Shown piece after piece: positions 1 through 7,635 of a stretch of 42,331 nucleotides of DNA. The position numbers were made by a program, and so were the translations under genes. The stretch is taken from positions 1 through 42,331 of the forward strand of contig JAHKAY010000006.1 of NCBI GenBank assembly GCA_018825785.1, given 5' to 3'. Origin of the DNA: Chloroflexota bacterium. GTDB lineage: Bacteria > Chloroflexota > Dehalococcoidia > JACVQG01 > JAHKAY01. The notes beneath the pieces were generated by a model. That model was given only the letters and a program-made list of their open reading frames with translations. It made no database searches and had not been told where the DNA came from. The first letter of the stretch is position 1. Each line of letters starts with the position of its first letter.

Positions 1-175
1 CGCACACGAGCAAGCAGGAGACCGAACCCGGAATTGTGCTCCCTTCGCTGAGGCTCCTGCCCGGTTGACAGAGTGCTTGTTCAAGGAATTCTCCAAAATC
101 TCCACCGGGAACACTGGAATAGAGAAGGTCCGTTACTTCCCGCCTAAGCAGGGCAACATAGTGGGAGAAAGCCAC
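1..175 (-). CDS. Partial ORF at left edge, possibly polyprenyl-synthetase-like
   Basis: An open frame begins at a GTG (175-173) and runs off the left edge for 58 codons. It lies just downstream of, and on the same strand as, the small peptide gene at 204-431. The visible protein starts MAFSHYVALLRREVTDLL and later contains GRSLSEGSTIPGSVSCLLVC. Its helical start followed by a conserved-looking segment recalls the N-terminus of polyprenyl synthetase-like proteins, where a GK-x-LRP-type segment precedes a hydrophobic helix. That resemblance is weak and by eye. The ribosome site is poor, so translation may be coupled to the upstream gene. If it is a prenyl synthetase, the pair would look like a ComQ/ComX arrangement. 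It could also be any modifying enzyme or a chance ORF. Confidence 0.35.
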   Translation of the reverse strand, partial: MAFSHYVALLRREVTDLLYSSVPGGDFGEFLEQALCQPGRSLSEGSTIPGSVSCLLVC

Positions 176-203
176 CTTGCCGCCACGGCCAGTCCTGGGG
201 TCA

Positions 204-431
204 CTAGGGCGCTATTACCAACCAGCTCCCAGCAGGGATGGGCTCGGCTTCGAGGGGCCCTCCCTTTGCTCCCCATCCCAGCTTCCTCTGAGCAGCTAGC
301 ACCGCATCCCCTTCGTCCTTATTCAAGCCAAACTCAGAAAACGCCGCATCAGGAGAAGAAGCAAACCGCTCTTTAAACTTGTCATCGGCGAACACTTTGC
401 TGATAAACGCCTGGACCAAATGAAGTCTCAT
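204..431 (-). CDS. Small precursor-like peptide (75 aa)
   Basis: This 75-residue ORF has a strong ribosome site, GAGGAGGTG, just upstream of its ATG, which makes it a credible gene despite its size. Residues 1-50 form an acidic, helical leader-like part (FISKVFADDKFKERFASSPD, then AFSEFGLNKDEGDAVL). This recalls the nitrile-hydratase-like leader peptides of RiPP precursors, with their F-x5-dP-x-al-x5-Gl pattern. The C-terminal 25 residues are different: rich in Gly and Pro with two Trp (LGWGAKGG and AGSWLVIAP), as expected of a core region. A partial ORF follows 28 nt downstream on the same strand. ComX-type prenylated pheromone precursors also have a C-terminal Trp. There is no Cys, so lanthionine chemistry is excluded. 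Function is inferred only. Confidence 0.6.
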   Translation of the reverse strand: MRLHLVQAFISKVFADDKFKERFASSPDAAFSEFGLNKDEGDAVLAAQRKLGWGAKGGPLEAEPIPAGSWLVIAP

Positions 432-827
432 CTTACACCTCCTCAGTGCGACACTCTAGTTTGCCCACATGGGGAACCTTTTGTCAAGCTCTATATCGCA
501 GTCCGACCACTACCTGCATTCCGCCGACAGCAACACAGACCCAGTTGGGCCATGAACTGGGCAAGGTCACTGGGGTAAGGGAACTGGGGCCCTACAAGCC
601 CGAGCCCCTGAATCTCGCGGGAGCAGGCGTAGAAGCTTGGGGCGGGGGGAGGGCCGAAAGTCCCATGAGCCTCCCCCCTTTTTGGGGATGGGTGTTGCAC
701 CAAGAACCCTGCATAATGAATGTCGGTGATGCCAGGGCGGTGTCAGGGAGTATGTTGTGCCTAGAAGAGGTCGCCTTGGGGACGCCTTGACTCATCACGA
801 GTCGGGTCTTGGGTGCCGAAAGGGAAT
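432..827. other. Gene-poor stretch upstream of the peptide gene
   Basis: I see no convincing gene here. Short open frames on both strands have low-complexity, Pro/Cys-rich translations and no ribosome sites. A TTGACA match on the minus strand (487-482) lies about 50 nt before the peptide gene. Its best -10 match, TAGAGT, is 23 nt away, too far for a normal promoter, so promoter assignment is uncertain. Confidence 0.4.
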
Positions 828-1028
828 ATGTGGCCTGTGAAAGGGGTTCTCACCGAAGAGCAAGAGGCAGACGGGTTCGTGGCCTTTGAGGATGTGGAAT
901 TTGTCTACATCAGGAGGTTTGGAGAGCTTTGCCTCACCTTTGGCCGCTATACAACGAGGGAGTCCATTAGAGAAGCCGTGGAGAGGATCCGGCGGTCGCC
1001 CCCTGGTGGTGGTCAACCGCCGAAATGA
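828..1028 (+). CDS. Small hypothetical protein (66 aa)
   Basis: The protein runs MWPVKGVLTEEQEADGF and then FEDVEFVYIRRFGELCLTFG, ending in an amphipathic helix (TRESIREAVERIRR) and a Gly/Pro tail. The alternation of hydrophobic and charged residues looks like a real small alpha/beta protein rather than a shadow frame. I chose the ATG at 828, which follows AAAGGGA closely; a GTG at 813 in the same frame would add five residues with no better ribosome site. It stands alone between the gene-poor stretch and the convergent NHL-repeat gene. I do not recognise the family. Confidence 0.45.
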   Translation: MWPVKGVLTEEQEADGFVAFEDVEFVYIRRFGELCLTFGRYTTRESIREAVERIRRSPPGGGQPPK

Positions 1029-1188
1029 GGTGCCACTCTTTCCATTCACTGGCAAGTTCCGCGGCGCGAAAGATTCTGGATACCTGAATTCACGCTAGTT
1101 TCTTATCGTCTGGTTGAACTGCAGATTGAACAGAAGTCCATTTCGTCTCACTAGAGAGAGGTCCCCATGACGATGGGGAGCAATGGGC

Positions 1189-3623
1189 CTATCTAAGGTC
1201 TACCCGCCTGATGCGGTTGTTGCTCCTTTCAGCGATGTAGAGGTTCCCCGAGCCAACGGCGAGACCACAAGGAAAGTTGAGCTGTGCCGCCGCGGCCGGG
1301 CCCCCATCGCCCACGAAGCCCCCCACCCCGGTCCCGGCCAGGCTGGTGATGGTCCCTGTTGCCAAGTCCACCCTGCGGACGCGGTTGTTCTGGCTGTCGC
1401 CAATGTAGAGGTTCGCCGAGTCAACGGCGAGGCCAATGGGAGTGTTGAGCTGTGCTGCCGTAGCCGGGCCCCCATCGCCCGCAAAGCCCCCCGCCCCGGT
1501 CCCGGCAAAGGTTGTCATGGTCCCTGTCGCCAGGTCCACCCTGCGGATGCGGTTGCCGATGCCTTCGCTGATGTAAAGGTTAGCCGAGTCAAGGGTGAGG
1601 GCATTGGGATTGTTGAGCTGCGCCGCGGTCGCCGGACCCCCATCGCCCCCGAAGCCCGCGGTCCCGCTCCCGGCAAAGATGGAGATGGTCCCCGTCGCCA
1701 GGTCCACCCTGCGGACGCGGTTGTTGCCGCTGTCGGCGATGTAGAGGTTCCCCGAGCCAAGGGCGAGGCCTATGGGATTGTTGAGCTGTGCCGCCGTCGC
1801 TGGCCCGCCATCGCCCCCGGAGCCTACCGCCCCGTTCCCGGCTAAGGTCGTGATGGTCCCCGTCGCCAAGTCCACCCTGCGGACGCGGTTGTTGCCGCTG
1901 TCGGCGATGTAAAGGTTCCCCGAGCCAAGGGCAGCGCTTCTAGGACCGCTGAGTTGTGCCGCTGTCGCCGGGCCGCCATCGCCCCCGAAACCCGAGGTCC
2001 CGTTGCCGGCAACGGTGGTGATGGTCCCCGCCGCCAGGTTGACCCTGCGGACGCGGTTGTTGGCTGTGTCGGCGATGTAGAGGTTCCCCGAGTCAACGGC
2101 GACGCCATAAGGACCGCTGAGCTGCGCTTCCATAGCCGGGCCGCCATCGCCTGTGGGGACGGTGGTGCCCCCGGCAAAGGTGGTGATGGTGCCCGTCGCC
2201 AGGTCGACCCTGCGGACGCGGTTGCCGGCGAACTCGGTTATGTAGAGGTACCCCGAGCCAGAGGCGACGCCAACAGGAAGGGTGAGCTGCGCTGCCGTAG
2301 CCGGGCCACCATCGCCCGCGAAGCCCCCCACCCCGGTCCCGGCAAAGGTGGTGATGGTGCCCGTCGCCAGGTTGACCATGCGGACACGGTGGTTGCCCCT
2401 GTCGCCGATGTAGAGGCTCACCGAGTCAACGGCGAGGCTTCTAGGATCGTTGAGCTGCGCTGCCGTCGCCGGCCCGCCATCGCCCCCGGAGCCTACCGCT
2501 CGTTTCCGGCAAAGGTGGTGATGGTCCTCGCCGACAGGTTGACCCTGCGGATACGGTTGTTGCCACTGTCGGCGACATAGAGGTTCCCCGAGTCAAGGGC
2601 GAGGCCTCTGGGGCTGCTTAGCTGCGCTGCCGTGGCCGGGCCGCCATCGCCCCCGTGGCCCCCCTCCCCTGTCCCAGCGAAGGTGGTGATGGTCCCCGTC
2701 GCCAGGTCCACCCTGCGGATACGGTTGTTGCCACTGTCGGCGACATAGAGGTTCCCCGAGTCAACGGCGAGGCCTCTGGGGCTGCTTAGCTGCGCTGCCG
2801 TGGCCGGGCCGCCATCGCCCCCGTAGCCCCCCTCCCCTGTCCCGGCGAAGGTGGTGATGGTCCCCGTCGCAAGGTCCACCCTGCGGACGCGGTTGTTGCC
2901 GCCGTCGGCGATGTAGAGGCTACCAGAGTCAAGGGCGAGGCCCACCGGACCGCTGAGCTGTGCCGCCGTCGCCGGGCCGCCATCGCCAATGGGGAGAGGG
3001 CTGCCCGCCACCGTAACAATATTGCCCGCGATGAAGGCTGCGGGTGTTGTGGCGGGAGACTGGGCAGGTGTTGTAGCGGAAGGCTGGGTGGATGTTGCGG
3101 TGGGAGACTGGGGTGCAGGCTTGGGTCGAGGCGATGACCATAGGTAGACGCCCACGACCATCAGGGCGATGACTACCGACCCTATCCCGGCTAGCCTGAG
3201 CCACCTATATCGTCCAGGGCCCCTTTCACGGATCGGTTCCACAGTGGCAACAGGTTCTACCCGGGCTCCTACGATTGGCTTCGTTGGCTCTACACCGCCT
3301 CCCCGCTCAGGCTGCGGGGTCTCTCCAGCAGGAGCACCTAACAGGGCCTCACGGATGTGGGGCCGCTTGGAAATGATCCACTCTTGGACTGCTGGCTTCT
3401 GAGTTCTCACCAGTTCAGCCGGAATGCCTGGCTCGCCGATCGCCTCCTGAATTATCTTGGAGATGGTGACCCTATTCAGGTATATTCCCCGAAGCTCTAG
3501 CTTCTGCCGAACTCGGGCGATGCTGTGGCCGCCTGCCACCAGCTCCCACACTGCCGCCCTTTCCTCGTTCGTGACATCGGTCCTAACCCAGTCTGGAGCA
3601 AACTTGCGGCGAAACTGTCTCAT
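1189..3623 (-). pseudogene. HTH-membrane-NHL-propeller protein, split by a 1-nt frameshift
   Basis: Two ORFs (3623-2493, 376 aa, and 2421-1189, 410 aa) are one gene. The first ends at a TAG (2495-2493) inside a repeat, and the next frame continues the same repeat at once. Compared with the equivalent repeat near 1825-1840, about one base is missing at 2499-2503. The intact product would be about 811 aa. Residues 18-62 form a recombinase-style helix-turn-helix (GGHSIARVRQKLELRG). Residues 144-163 are a membrane helix preceded by Arg residues, so the N-terminus should be cytoplasmic. A Pro/Thr linker follows, then eleven 56-residue NHL-type repeats (GDGGPATAAQL, NLYIADSGNNRVRRVDL, TGTITTFAG). 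This suggests a one-component membrane regulator with an outside propeller, or a surface protein. The frameshift may be real, programmed or an assembly error. The last repeat stops abruptly after RRVDLR. Confidence 0.8.
1195..3000 (-). repeat. Eleven tandem 168-bp coding repeats (NHL-type units)
   Basis: A unit of about 168 bp, 56 codons, recurs in register; for example, the segment encoding RRVDLATGT recurs at about 1531, 1699 and 1867. One unit near 2150 is a codon shorter. Conservation at DNA level is high, so unequal recombination and assembly collapse are both plausible. Confidence 0.85.
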
Positions 3624-3647
3624 AACTTGATCATAAATTGACCATAA
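3621..3647 (-). promoter_or_regulatory. 11-bp direct repeats overlapping the start of the NHL gene
   Basis: On the minus strand, TTATGGTCAAT, TTATGATCAAG and TTATG follow each other with exact 11-bp period, the last containing the start codon. Repeats spaced by one helical turn over a start suggest a protein binding site, perhaps autoregulatory given the encoded helix-turn-helix. An alternative is repeated ATG context with no function. Confidence 0.45.
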
Positions 3648-3908
3648 TTTGAGCCTATTCTTTCTCAGCCCGTCTGCCTCTTAGTTTAATGTGTGGAACA
3701 GCGGAGTTCAACCAGCAGAGAGGAAAGCTGAGGGTAAGCATGCGTAAGAAGAAACGCCAGGGGAAAGAGTAGGGCAGGCCTGCTATTTGAACTTGCCGCC
3801 AGAGAATGCGGAAGCCAACCGCCACCCTGCAGAGAAAGGGGGTGAGAAACAGGCGGAAAGAGAAAGCGGCTCATCCTCAGGTGGACTGACAAAAAGAGGA
3901 GGTAGAAA

Positions 3909-4460
3909 ATGCGTACAAAGATTCTTCTTGGTCTTGTTGCGGTTGTTCTGGTTGTCTCTGGCCTCTTGCTCGCGGCCTGCTTGGTGCCTGCAGGCAGGAC
4001 CATAAGCGGTCCAGTAGAGCAAATAAGCAAGGCGGCGTTGCCCAACATAGCTGACCGTTCCGTAGATTTCAGTACCCCGCCTGATGGTGTGGTTGACTAT
4101 CAAATCCTGACTCGACATCTTGTATCGCAATACACAGGCGTCATGAAAGGATACGGGACCGTCCTGCTGACGGGCACGGACGACCTGAACACCAAAATGA
4201 CAAGGGCATTTGCCCAAGGAACCTTCTGGGGCACGGTGGGCGACTCGAAACCAGGAGCCATGACATTCTTTGGCAGTCTAGTGACCGACAAGACAAACTC
4301 GAATCTCTGGGTGATCAACTCCAGGTATACGGTGGTGGAAGGCAGCGGTAGCGGTGGCCTCGAGGGCATAACCGGTTACGGAGTCTCCAATCTCACGGGT
4401 CCTGGGACCGGCCCCTATGTAGGTGACGCCAACTGGTCGTTCACCCTCCCCACCCCTTGA
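3909..4460 (+). CDS. Exported lipoprotein with a DUF3224-like barrel
   Basis: The start follows AGAGGAGGT. Residues 1-24 are a lipoprotein signal: a charged MRTK start, a hydrophobic core and the lipobox LLAAC, so Cys24 should be lipidated. The mature part has Gly-rich beta strands: GYGTVLLTG, AFAQGTFWGTVG, SRYTVVEGSGSGGLEGITGYG. The VVEGSGSGGLEG segment resembles the DUF3224/allene-oxide-cyclase-like barrel signature (SGTGxLxGxxG). That is a pattern match by eye. The next gene encodes a similar protein, so the two look like diverged paralogues in one transcription unit, 240 nt apart. Substrate or function is unknown; a small-molecule binding or surface role is possible. Confidence 0.7.
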   Translation: MRTKILLGLVAVVLVVSGLLLAACLVPAGRTISGPVEQISKAALPNIADRSVDFSTPPDGVVDYQILTRHLVSQYTGVMKGYGTVLLTGTDDLNTKMTRAFAQGTFWGTVGDSKPGAMTFFGSLVTDKTNSNLWVINSRYTVVEGSGSGGLEGITGYGVSNLTGPGTGPYVGDANWSFTLPTP

Positions 4461-4702
4461 GGTCGCGAGGTCGGGCACAAACCGAATGCAGAGCCGATAG
4501 GCAAGAGAAGGCAAGCTGCCGGCAGCGCCCAGAGGCTTGTCTGGGGCATAGCACAGAACCCTGTCAGGCCGGGAAAGGGGGCGAGAGCAGGGTAAGCAGA
4601 AGTTGGGAGAAACGGGGAGATAGAGGGTAGGGAAACTGCGGCGGAAGACGGGTGTGGTGGCAGAAGACCACTCCAAAGGGAAGAATTGAAGGAGGAATGA
4701 AA

Positions 4703-5194
4703 ATGAAGAAGAAGGTCCTACTGGCAGTCTTGGCAGTACTGGCTCTCCTCATTGTGCCAATGTCACCAGCTATGGCGGTAACAAAGGTACCTATGACGTT
4801 CAACATCACAGGGCTTGTTCAGCTCGACCCTGGCAAAGTCTGGACAGAGGGCAATATCATACACACCGACGGCCGTCAGGTGAGAGGAGTATATTCCAGC
4901 CCCCAGCTAGGCACTGGGACCTTTGAGGCCACAATGGACCGGAGGTATAGCCTCCTGACGGGAGAGGGAACCTACCTCGCCAAGGCGACTATCACAATTA
5001 CTGTTGGAGGGTCGCTTGGCCTTGGAACGGGAACCATCTCGGGCACTGGTGAGGCAAAGATTACAGGTCTTACCCAACTCACAGGCAAGGCTGTGTACAC
5101 GCATGGTACCGGAGGCCTTGCGGGTGTAAAGAAAATGGCTGATTTTTGGACCGTACCTGGCGGCACTGCGGGAGCTGGCACAATCGCATACTAG
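4703..5194 (+). CDS. Secreted Gly-rich barrel-like protein
   Basis: I place the start at the ATG at 4703, eight bases after GAAGGAGG; the ATG at 4697 would be only two bases away. MKKKVLLAVLAVLALL begins a signal peptide ending SPAMA, with likely cleavage after AMA. The mature protein of about 140 aa has repeated strands with Gly turns (LGTGTFEATMDRRYSLLTGEG, GTGTISGTGEAKITG, HGTGGLAG). The GTGGLAG segment echoes SGSGGLEG in the upstream lipoprotein, which supports a shared fold. Here there is no lipobox, so this one should be released or bound non-covalently. An 11-bp stem-loop follows downstream. Function is unknown. Confidence 0.68.
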   Translation: MKKKVLLAVLAVLALLIVPMSPAMAVTKVPMTFNITGLVQLDPGKVWTEGNIIHTDGRQVRGVYSSPQLGTGTFEATMDRRYSLLTGEGTYLAKATITITVGGSLGLGTGTISGTGEAKITGLTQLTGKAVYTHGTGGLAGVKKMADFWTVPGGTAGAGTIAY

Positions 5195-5248
5195 GACGTA
5201 GCCGACACCGCACAGCCAACGGCGAAGGCTCTAACTGTCGTCTTGGGC

Positions 5249-5279
5249 AAGCTCCCGCCACACTAAAGGGCGGGAGCTT
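5249..5279 (+). terminator. Stem-loop after the exported-protein pair
   Basis: AAGCTCCCGCC and GGCGGGAGCTT form a perfect 11-bp stem around an 9-nt loop (5260-5268). No T run follows on the plus strand, so termination may be weak. Its position 55 nt after the last stop fits the end of the unit. Confidence 0.6.
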
Positions 5280-5567
5280 AGCCGTCCGGGGCGGAGGAAA
5301 TGCGGGGAACAGACCAGCTACCAGACGCTCCGTGATGAGTTGTTCTCCCTCCTGTTCTGGCTCACCTGGGGGGGCCCGACGCCCCACGACCCGTTCCCTG
5401 ATGCGGGCGCCCGGGTCAGGCCGCCAAATGTGCAACAGACGGACAAAATGTTCCCCAAGGCCGGGCAACGCGCTCCGTCCCACATTTCAGGTCTTGCCCA
5501 GCCAGGAAGTCGCTGATAGGGCGGTGCCGAAAGGGCGGAAGCCGCCCAGTTGAGTCTCAAGGTAGGG
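5280..5567. other. Intergenic stretch without a supported gene
   Basis: Between the stem-loop and the end of the tyrosine recombinase, open frames in both directions give Pro/Arg/Ser-rich translations with no ribosome site or recognisable motif. No repeat of the tRNA-Val 3' end is visible that would mark an element boundary. Confidence 0.4.
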
Positions 5568-6332
5568 TCATCCTTCACCGCTGTCGGGGGCATCACGAGC
5601 CGGAAGCTGACCACACAGCTTCCGATACCACTCCCGATGCTCACGCCCGCTGACTTTGCGGTACCTGGCGGTGGTGTTGAAGGATGCGTGCCCCAAGTGC
5701 TCTTGCAGAAGCCTCAGCCCGTCGCCAGAATCATCCACCTTCACTGCGTGGACGGCAAAGGCGTCCCTGAGGCGGTGGGGGCTCGCGCCAAGAGCCCTGC
5801 CCGTCGCCGGGTTCACCATGGGAGGCAGTCCCGCCCTACGGGCAGCCTCCCTCACGACCCGCCACGCCTGGCCGCGACCTATCCCGAAAAATAGGTTCCT
5901 CCCGTTCTTGGTTGCCTGATCGCCCTGCCCGACATAGTCCCGGAGCATGTTCAGGGTCTCCTTGTCGATGGGGAGGGTCCTCATTCTGCGGTGCTTCTGT
6001 TCTCTTGCCTGGGCCTCTTCCACCCTGGCACCACACTTAGGGCAGAAAGCGTGGGTTCTCCCCAGCCCGGCGTTACATCGGGGGCAGGAAAGCCTTACTC
6101 GGGCCTTGAGGTGCTCTATGATGACGGTACCCTGGACAAAGTTGATATCTTCCACCTTGAGGGCAAGGGCCTCCGAGATACGGCACCCGAGACGTGAAAG
6201 GACGCGGATGAGTAGCCGGTCCCTGAGAGTGCAGGCAGCAGCTATCAGTTTTTCAACCTCTTCCGGGTCTAGGTAAGCCTTGGGTTCCGGGATGGGACAC
6301 CTAGCCTTCACGGTGGATGCCCTCCCGGGCAT
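5568..6332 (-). CDS. Tyrosine recombinase with inserted zinc ribbon
   Basis: This 254-aa protein is the catalytic domain of a phage-integrase-type recombinase. The expected residues are visible: Arg51 (GCRISEAL), His186-x-x-Arg189 (SPHRLRD), His215 (EHLGHAS) and the nucleophile Tyr224 (TTARY). HRRMRTLPID near 114-123 fits the beta-hairpin region. Between Arg51 and that hairpin there is an inserted zinc ribbon, CPRC (83-86) and CPKC (97-100). The usual N-terminal core-binding domain is nearly absent, since only about 20 residues precede the catalytic domain. No in-frame N-terminal part was found upstream. It may act as a mobile-element integrase or a remnant. It converges on the exported-protein pair and is divergent from the HTH gene at 6690. 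Confidence 0.82.
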   Translation of the reverse strand: MPGRASTVKARCPIPEPKAYLDPEEVEKLIAAACTLRDRLLIRVLSRLGCRISEALALKVEDINFVQGTVIIEHLKARVRLSCPRCNAGLGRTHAFCPKCGARVEEAQAREQKHRRMRTLPIDKETLNMLRDYVGQGDQATKNGRNLFFGIGRGQAWRVVREAARRAGLPPMVNPATGRALGASPHRLRDAFAVHAVKVDDSGDGLRLLQEHLGHASFNTTARYRKVSGREHREWYRKLCGQLPARDAPDSGEG

Positions 6333-6621
6333 CGGGTGGCCATGGCCACTGCGAATCTGAGGGGGAAGGTTTGACTGTGTCCAGCATTCCCTGGGACGAT
6401 GGAGCCCCGGCTTTGCGCTCCTGTTTTGCGGCTGATTCCCTCACCCGCCTACGTGCGATAATCTTCGCCAGGATTCTCAAACCGGGGAGACAGGCATGAG
6501 GCGAAAAAACCGAACCCTGTTCTGGTCTGTCTGCGCGGTCTGAATAGCGGGACCGTCTCACATTTTGATTCTAAGCCGAAAGCCAATGGCTGGCAAAGCA
6601 CGTACACTCAATCATACACTA

Positions 6622-6650
6622 TTGACATGTGCTTAATAATGCAGTAACAT
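6622..6650 (+). promoter_or_regulatory. Sigma-A promoter for the HTH-recombinase unit
   Basis: TTGACA (6622-6627), a 17-nt spacer and TAACAT (6645-6650) lie in an AT-rich stretch about 40 nt before the start at 6690. The local composition is clearly more AT-rich than the housekeeping region. Confidence 0.7.
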
Positions 6651-6689
6651 ACAACAGCAAGAGGTGTTAGATACTACAATGGTAGGGAG

Positions 6690-7613
6690 ATGAGAATGCC
6701 AAGAACTTACTTACCTCATCAGAAGGCGAAGTGGCTCGACCTATTTGAAAGTGGCAAAAGCGAGAAGTCGATCGCAAACTACGCCAAGTGTGACTACAGG
6801 ACGGTGAAGAAAGGGATTGAGGAGGCCCGGCGGGATCGCAATGCGATTGCAGCGCAGATTGAGCTTGTCAAGGACGCATTAAGGGGCCATAAGGACCACT
6901 TGTTGATGGTGTTGGATGAGATGCGTCTCATGATGGCTATGCCGGCGGATAATCTGGAGATTCGGACCGAAAGAAACGGAAGCATGTTACCCATCTCTTT
7001 GACGCGGGCAAGAGTGAGGGCAGGCAACAGCGGAGGTCTGCTGCTCGATGTACCCGCAGAAGAAACAGTCGCCTGGGAGTTGATCCAGCAGCACCTGAAG
7101 GGAGATAAGGTTTGGAAAAGCTACAAAGAATGGAAAGAGGCGGTGCTCACCCATATCCAGGCGAAGGTTGATCTGAAGTCGGCGGTTGCCAGGTTCATTA
7201 AAGACAAAACCGATCTGGACATCGGTGATGAGGTTTCACAGGGCGACGAGACCGGGCGTGTCTATCCCGAGGCTGTACAGCTCTTCTATGAGGTGGCAAC
7301 GGCTCGATCGTTGGGGAGAATTGATGGGACCAACCTGGAAGGGCGCATGATGGCAGGAGCGGACGGATATGTGAGAAACGGGGTCGGGGGCACCCCGCTC
7401 GCCTACGCCCCCCTGGGGGCGGATGAATGCCGTAGGGAACTACTTCAGGCTTTGGAATCAATCTACAGGTCTTCCGAAGTTGATAGAGTGGGAACGTCCC
7501 ATAGCAGGCTGCAGGAAGTCACCGATAGAACCAGGCGCACTATCGATGAGATAGCATTGCTCCACATGCTTCCCGGAAGCTGCCGGGTCTGCAGACGTTT
7601 GGGAATCAGGTAA
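6690..7613 (+). CDS. HTH protein paired with serine recombinase
   Basis: This 307-aa protein follows TAGGGAG; the ATG at 6696 is an alternative start. The N-terminus (YLPHQKAKWLDLFESGKSEK, then IANYAKCDYRTVKKGIEEAR) is a helix-turn-helix of the transposase or resolvase type. The middle is a helical region and the C-terminus ends with SCRVCRRLGIR, a CxxC that could bind metal. I do not recognise a named family. It stops 22 nt before the serine recombinase and shares its promoter, so a role as recombination directionality factor, repressor or target-site helper is reasonable but inferred. Codon use is less GC-biased than in the core genes, as expected for mobile DNA. Confidence 0.6.
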   Translation: MRMPRTYLPHQKAKWLDLFESGKSEKSIANYAKCDYRTVKKGIEEARRDRNAIAAQIELVKDALRGHKDHLLMVLDEMRLMMAMPADNLEIRTERNGSMLPISLTRARVRAGNSGGLLLDVPAEETVAWELIQQHLKGDKVWKSYKEWKEAVLTHIQAKVDLKSAVARFIKDKTDLDIGDEVSQGDETGRVYPEAVQLFYEVATARSLGRIDGTNLEGRMMAGADGYVRNGVGGTPLAYAPLGADECRRELLQALESIYRSSEVDRVGTSHSRLQEVTDRTRRTIDEIALLHMLPGSCRVCRRLGIR

Positions 7614-7635
7614 AGAGGGAGGAGGAGAACCACCT

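Noticed and set aside
1183-2580. Long plus-strand ORFs opposite the NHL repeats
   Set aside because: They mirror the 168-bp repeats of the minus-strand gene and have no ribosome site; their translation is Arg/Pro/Ala-rich shadow sequence.
1195-3000. CRISPR-like array
   Set aside because: The repeats are 168-bp in-frame coding units without unique spacers.
6301-6561. 86-aa minus-strand ORF upstream of the tyrosine recombinase as the missing N-terminal domain
   Set aside because: The translation (Arg/Ser/Pro-rich) shows no core-binding features and is in another frame.
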